Source: Bacteroidales bacterium
GTDB lineage: Bacteria > Bacteroidota > Bacteroidia > Bacteroidales > UBA932
Assembly: GCA_024401745.1 (NCBI GenBank)
Contig: JAKSKK010000004.1
Location: 1 to 64,000 of the forward strand
DNA: 64,000 nucleotides
Direction of reading: 5' to 3'
Below, in pieces: positions 62,129 through 64,000 of this stretch (position 1 is its first letter; each line of letters begins with the position of its first letter). The position numbers were made by a program, and so were the translations under genes. The notes under the pieces were generated by a model. The model searched no databases, was not told the DNA's origin, and worked only from the letters and a program-made list of their open reading frames with translations.

Positions 62129-63636
62129 TGGCAAACAGAATACCTAGAGTGCCGGTGCGCGAACAGGACCCGAAGGTCCGCGCCACCAATTTTGAAGAGG
62201 TCTGCTACGGCTACAACGAGGAAGAGGCTCTGCTTGAGGCATCAAGGTGCCTGCATTGCAAGAATCCGCGCTGTGTCGCCGCCTGCCCCGTGAATCTGCA
62301 GATTCCCGATTTCATTGCAAAGCTTGCTGAGGGCGATGTGCAGGGCGCGGCAGAGATCGTTGCGAAGGATTCGTCTCTCCCTGCCGTGTGCGGCCGTGTG
62401 TGCCCGCAGGAGACGCAGTGCGAGGGCAGCTGTATCCTCGGCGTCAAATCTGAACCTGTTGCCATTGGCAAACTGGAGCGGTTCGTTGGCGATTTCGCTG
62501 TTTCCCAGCGGAGCCAGAACCGCGGGGAGTCAGAAGAGTTTCGTGATTTTGCAGAATCGCAAAATCTCTCAACTTCTTCTGACCCCACCATTCCGCTTCG
62601 CTGCATGGTCCCCCCTCTTCCGTGCCGAGGGCGGCACGTCCCCGCTGGTTCTGGCTCTGCTGGAATCGCAAAAATCGCCATAATCGGATCTGGCCCCGCT
62701 GGCCTTGCCTGCGCGAGTGACTTGGCGAAGATGGGCTATGACGTGACGATATTCGAGGCCTTGCACAAGGCGGGTGGCGTCCTGGAATACGGCATTCCGG
62801 AGTTCCGTCTGCCCAAGGAGAAGGTGCTCAAGCCCGCCATCGATTCAGTGAAGGCCCTGGGCGTGAAGATAGAGACCAACGTGATCGTGGGCCGCACGGT
62901 CACCATCGACCAGCTTATGGACGAGGAAGGCTTCAAAGCCGTGTTCATCGGCACTGGCGCCGGACTTCCCAAGTTCATGGGCATACCGGGCGAGAACCTG
63001 AACGGAGTGTTCTCGGCCAACGAGTTCCTTACCAGGAACAACCTCATGAAGGCCTACCGCAGCGACTACATGACACCTATTCACGCCGGCCGCAAGGTCT
63101 GCGTAGTTGGTGGCGGAAACGTGGCCATGGATGCCGCCAGAACCGCCCTGCGCCTTGGCGCCGAGGTGCACATAGTCTACCGCCGCACCGAGGTGGAACT
63201 GCCTGCCCGCCGCGAGGAAGTGCATCACGCGAAGGAGGAGGGCATAGTCTTCGACCTGCTCACCAACCCTGTGGAGGTGCTTGGCGACGAGAAGGGCTGG
63301 GTACGTGCGCTCAAGTGCGTGCGCATGGAGCTCGGCGAGCCTGACGAGAGCGGCCGCCGCAGCCCGGTAGTCATTCCCGGCAGCGAGTTCGAGATAACTG
63401 CCGACACCGTGATAATGGCCCTTGGCACCAGTCCCAACCCGCTGATAGCCAGGACTACCGACGGACTTGAAACCACAAGACGCGGCTGCCTTGTAGCAGC
63501 CGAGGACGGCGCAACCACACGCGAGGGCATCTTTGCCGGGGGCGACGCCGTCACCGGAGCAGCCACCGTCATCCTTGCAATGGGTGCCGGCCGCACTGCC
63601 GCTAAAGCTATCGACCAATATCTAAAGAATAAATAA
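62128..63636 (+). CDS. nfnB: NfnB/GltA-like NADPH-dependent subunit with in-frame inserted segment
   Basis: The 502-residue protein is the GltD-like partner. The N-terminal two-cluster 4Fe-4S domain has CLHCKNPRCVAACPVNLQIP and CGRVCPQETQCEGSC, the first FAD site is AIIGSGPAGLACASDLAKMG, the NADPH site is VCVVGGGNVAMDAARTALRLG, and the last FAD motif is GIFAGGDAVTGAATV. I start it at ATG 62128 (MANRIPRVPVREQDP). Homologues are about 465 residues. The excess comes from about 50 residues between FVGDFA and AKIAIIGSG, encoded by a foldable repeat (62489-62679) that is read through without stops. It could also be annotated as glutamate synthase (NADPH) homotetrameric subunit. Confidence 0.92.
   Translation: MANRIPRVPVREQDPKVRATNFEEVCYGYNEEEALLEASRCLHCKNPRCVAACPVNLQIPDFIAKLAEGDVQGAAEIVAKDSSLPAVCGRVCPQETQCEGSCILGVKSEPVAIGKLERFVGDFAVSQRSQNRGESEEFRDFAESQNLSTSSDPTIPLRCMVPPLPCRGRHVPAGSGSAGIAKIAIIGSGPAGLACASDLAKMGYDVTIFEALHKAGGVLEYGIPEFRLPKEKVLKPAIDSVKALGVKIETNVIVGRTVTIDQLMDEEGFKAVFIGTGAGLPKFMGIPGENLNGVFSANEFLTRNNLMKAYRSDYMTPIHAGRKVCVVGGGNVAMDAARTALRLGAEVHIVYRRTEVELPARREEVHHAKEEGIVFDLLTNPVEVLGDEKGWVRALKCVRMELGEPDESGRRSPVVIPGSEFEITADTVIMALGTSPNPLIARTTDGLETTRRGCLVAAEDGATTREGIFAGGDAVTGAATVILAMGAGRTAAKAIDQYLKNK
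62489..62679 (+). repeat. Nested palindromic element inserted in frame in nfnB
   Basis: The outer arms (62505-62528 and 62639-62663) contain GAGCCAGAACC and its complement GGTTCTGGCTC. Nested inside are a long hairpin (62529-62583, arms GTCAGAAGA..GATTTTGC) and a short GTGCCG-aggg-CGGCAC hairpin (62622-62637). The outer similarity extends weakly to GGCGATTT and AAATCGCC at the ends, which may be native sequence. Confidence 0.75.
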
Positions 63637-64000
63637 TGGACAATATTCTGTCATATCTGAGTGTCCTCAAGACCTGGAAGTTCTGGAAGGAACTGTTCAT
63701 AATGACCCTGGGAATGTTCGTGGCGGCAGCCGGCGTGTATTACTTCCTTGTGCCGAGCAAGCTCGTAGTGGGAAGCATCTCCGGTCTGTCCATCGTCATA
63801 GGCACCGTCCTGCAGAACCTCGGAATAGCCATCAAGGTTTCAAATGTGGTGCTGATAATCAATGCGTTCCTGCTTGTGCTTGCCTTCCTGCTGATAGGCA
63901 AGGAGTTCGGCGCAAAGACCGTCTACACCGCGCTCATCCTCGGCCCGCTCATGGACGTGTGGGAGATGATCTGCCCCTATACAAATCTTCTGGCCGAGGG
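63636..64000 (+). CDS. YitT-family membrane protein (partial, runs off the window)
   Basis: The frame starts at ATG 63636, overlapping the nfnB stop by one base, and is open to the window end (121 codons). The sequence FIMTLGMFVAAAGVYYFLVP, GSISGLSIVIGTVLQNLG and LLIGKEFGAKTVYTAL is typical of YitT/DUF161 membrane proteins, which have five to six helices and a C-terminal soluble domain. The function is unknown. Coupling to nfnAB may only reflect operon structure. Confidence 0.85.
   Translation, partial: MDNILSYLSVLKTWKFWKELFIMTLGMFVAAAGVYYFLVPSKLVVGSISGLSIVIGTVLQNLGIAIKVSNVVLIINAFLLVLAFLLIGKEFGAKTVYTALILGPLMDVWEMICPYTNLLAE

Overview
This window comes from a Bacteroidales-type bacterium (phylum Bacteroidota) with fairly GC-rich coding DNA. 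The evidence is a SusC/SusD pair, a type IX secretion sorting domain next to a PorV-like barrel, many lipobox signal peptides, the Bacteroidota ATP synthase order atpD-C-B-E-F-H-A-G, and many TAnnTTTG (or TAnnTTCG) promoter -7 boxes in place of Shine-Dalgarno-led starts. I cannot assign genus or species.

Layout. 0.1-0.9 kb: a C-terminally broken Bro-N (phage antirepressor-like) gene. 1.2-6.4 kb: secreted carbohydrate enzymes (alpha/beta hydrolase, metallophosphoesterase, GH10 xylanase, GH101-like glycosidase). 6.5-9.5 kb: two lipoproteins and a Gfo/Idh/MocA oxidoreductase. 9.5-16.2 kb (minus): a tripartite RND efflux pump below a beta-propeller-like lipoprotein. 16.3-23.1 kb: the complete F-type ATP synthase operon, then a tRNA-Pro with the unusual anticodon AGG. 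23.1-26.2 kb (minus): a subtilisin-like protease with a T9SS sorting domain, overlapping a PorV/PorQ-like gene. 26.6-40.4 kb: SusC, SusD, a large lipoprotein, a second subtilisin-like lipoprotein, a small lipoprotein, a beta-propeller lipoprotein with a haem-c motif, a membrane protein and an S41 protease. I read this as a surface proteolysis and peptide-uptake locus. 40.4-43.1 kb (minus): an iron-sulfur aldo/keto reductase and a membrane polyferredoxin. 43.2-53.6 kb: thiamine pyrophosphokinase, alaS, a fused lptF-fmt gene, two M23 peptidases, a MerR regulator, a zinc-ribbon coiled-coil protein and dnaB. 53.6-59.0 kb: rseC and rnfBCDGEA. 59.1-61.2 kb: a small barrel protein, a palindromic repeat, an AT-rich putative immunity gene and the wreck of an RHS toxin. 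61.3-64 kb: nfnA/nfnB and the start of a YitT-family gene.

Energy genes dominate. Rnf couples reduced ferredoxin to NAD+ and an ion gradient, ATP synthase uses the gradient, and NfnAB exchanges electrons between ferredoxin, NADH and NADPH. This suggests an anaerobic fermentative lifestyle.

The most unusual observations are: (1) foldable, inverted-repeat-bounded DNA lies in frame inside two housekeeping genes, atpG and nfnB/gltA, with a related free copy at about 59.6 kb; this resembles the protein-coding palindromic elements known from Rickettsia. (2) One 800-residue ORF joins an LptF/LptG-type permease to a complete methionyl-tRNA formyltransferase. (3) An orphan immunity-like gene sits beside a decayed RHS toxin. 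(4) At several genes the -7 promoter box ends only 4-6 bases before the ATG, suggesting leaderless mRNAs.
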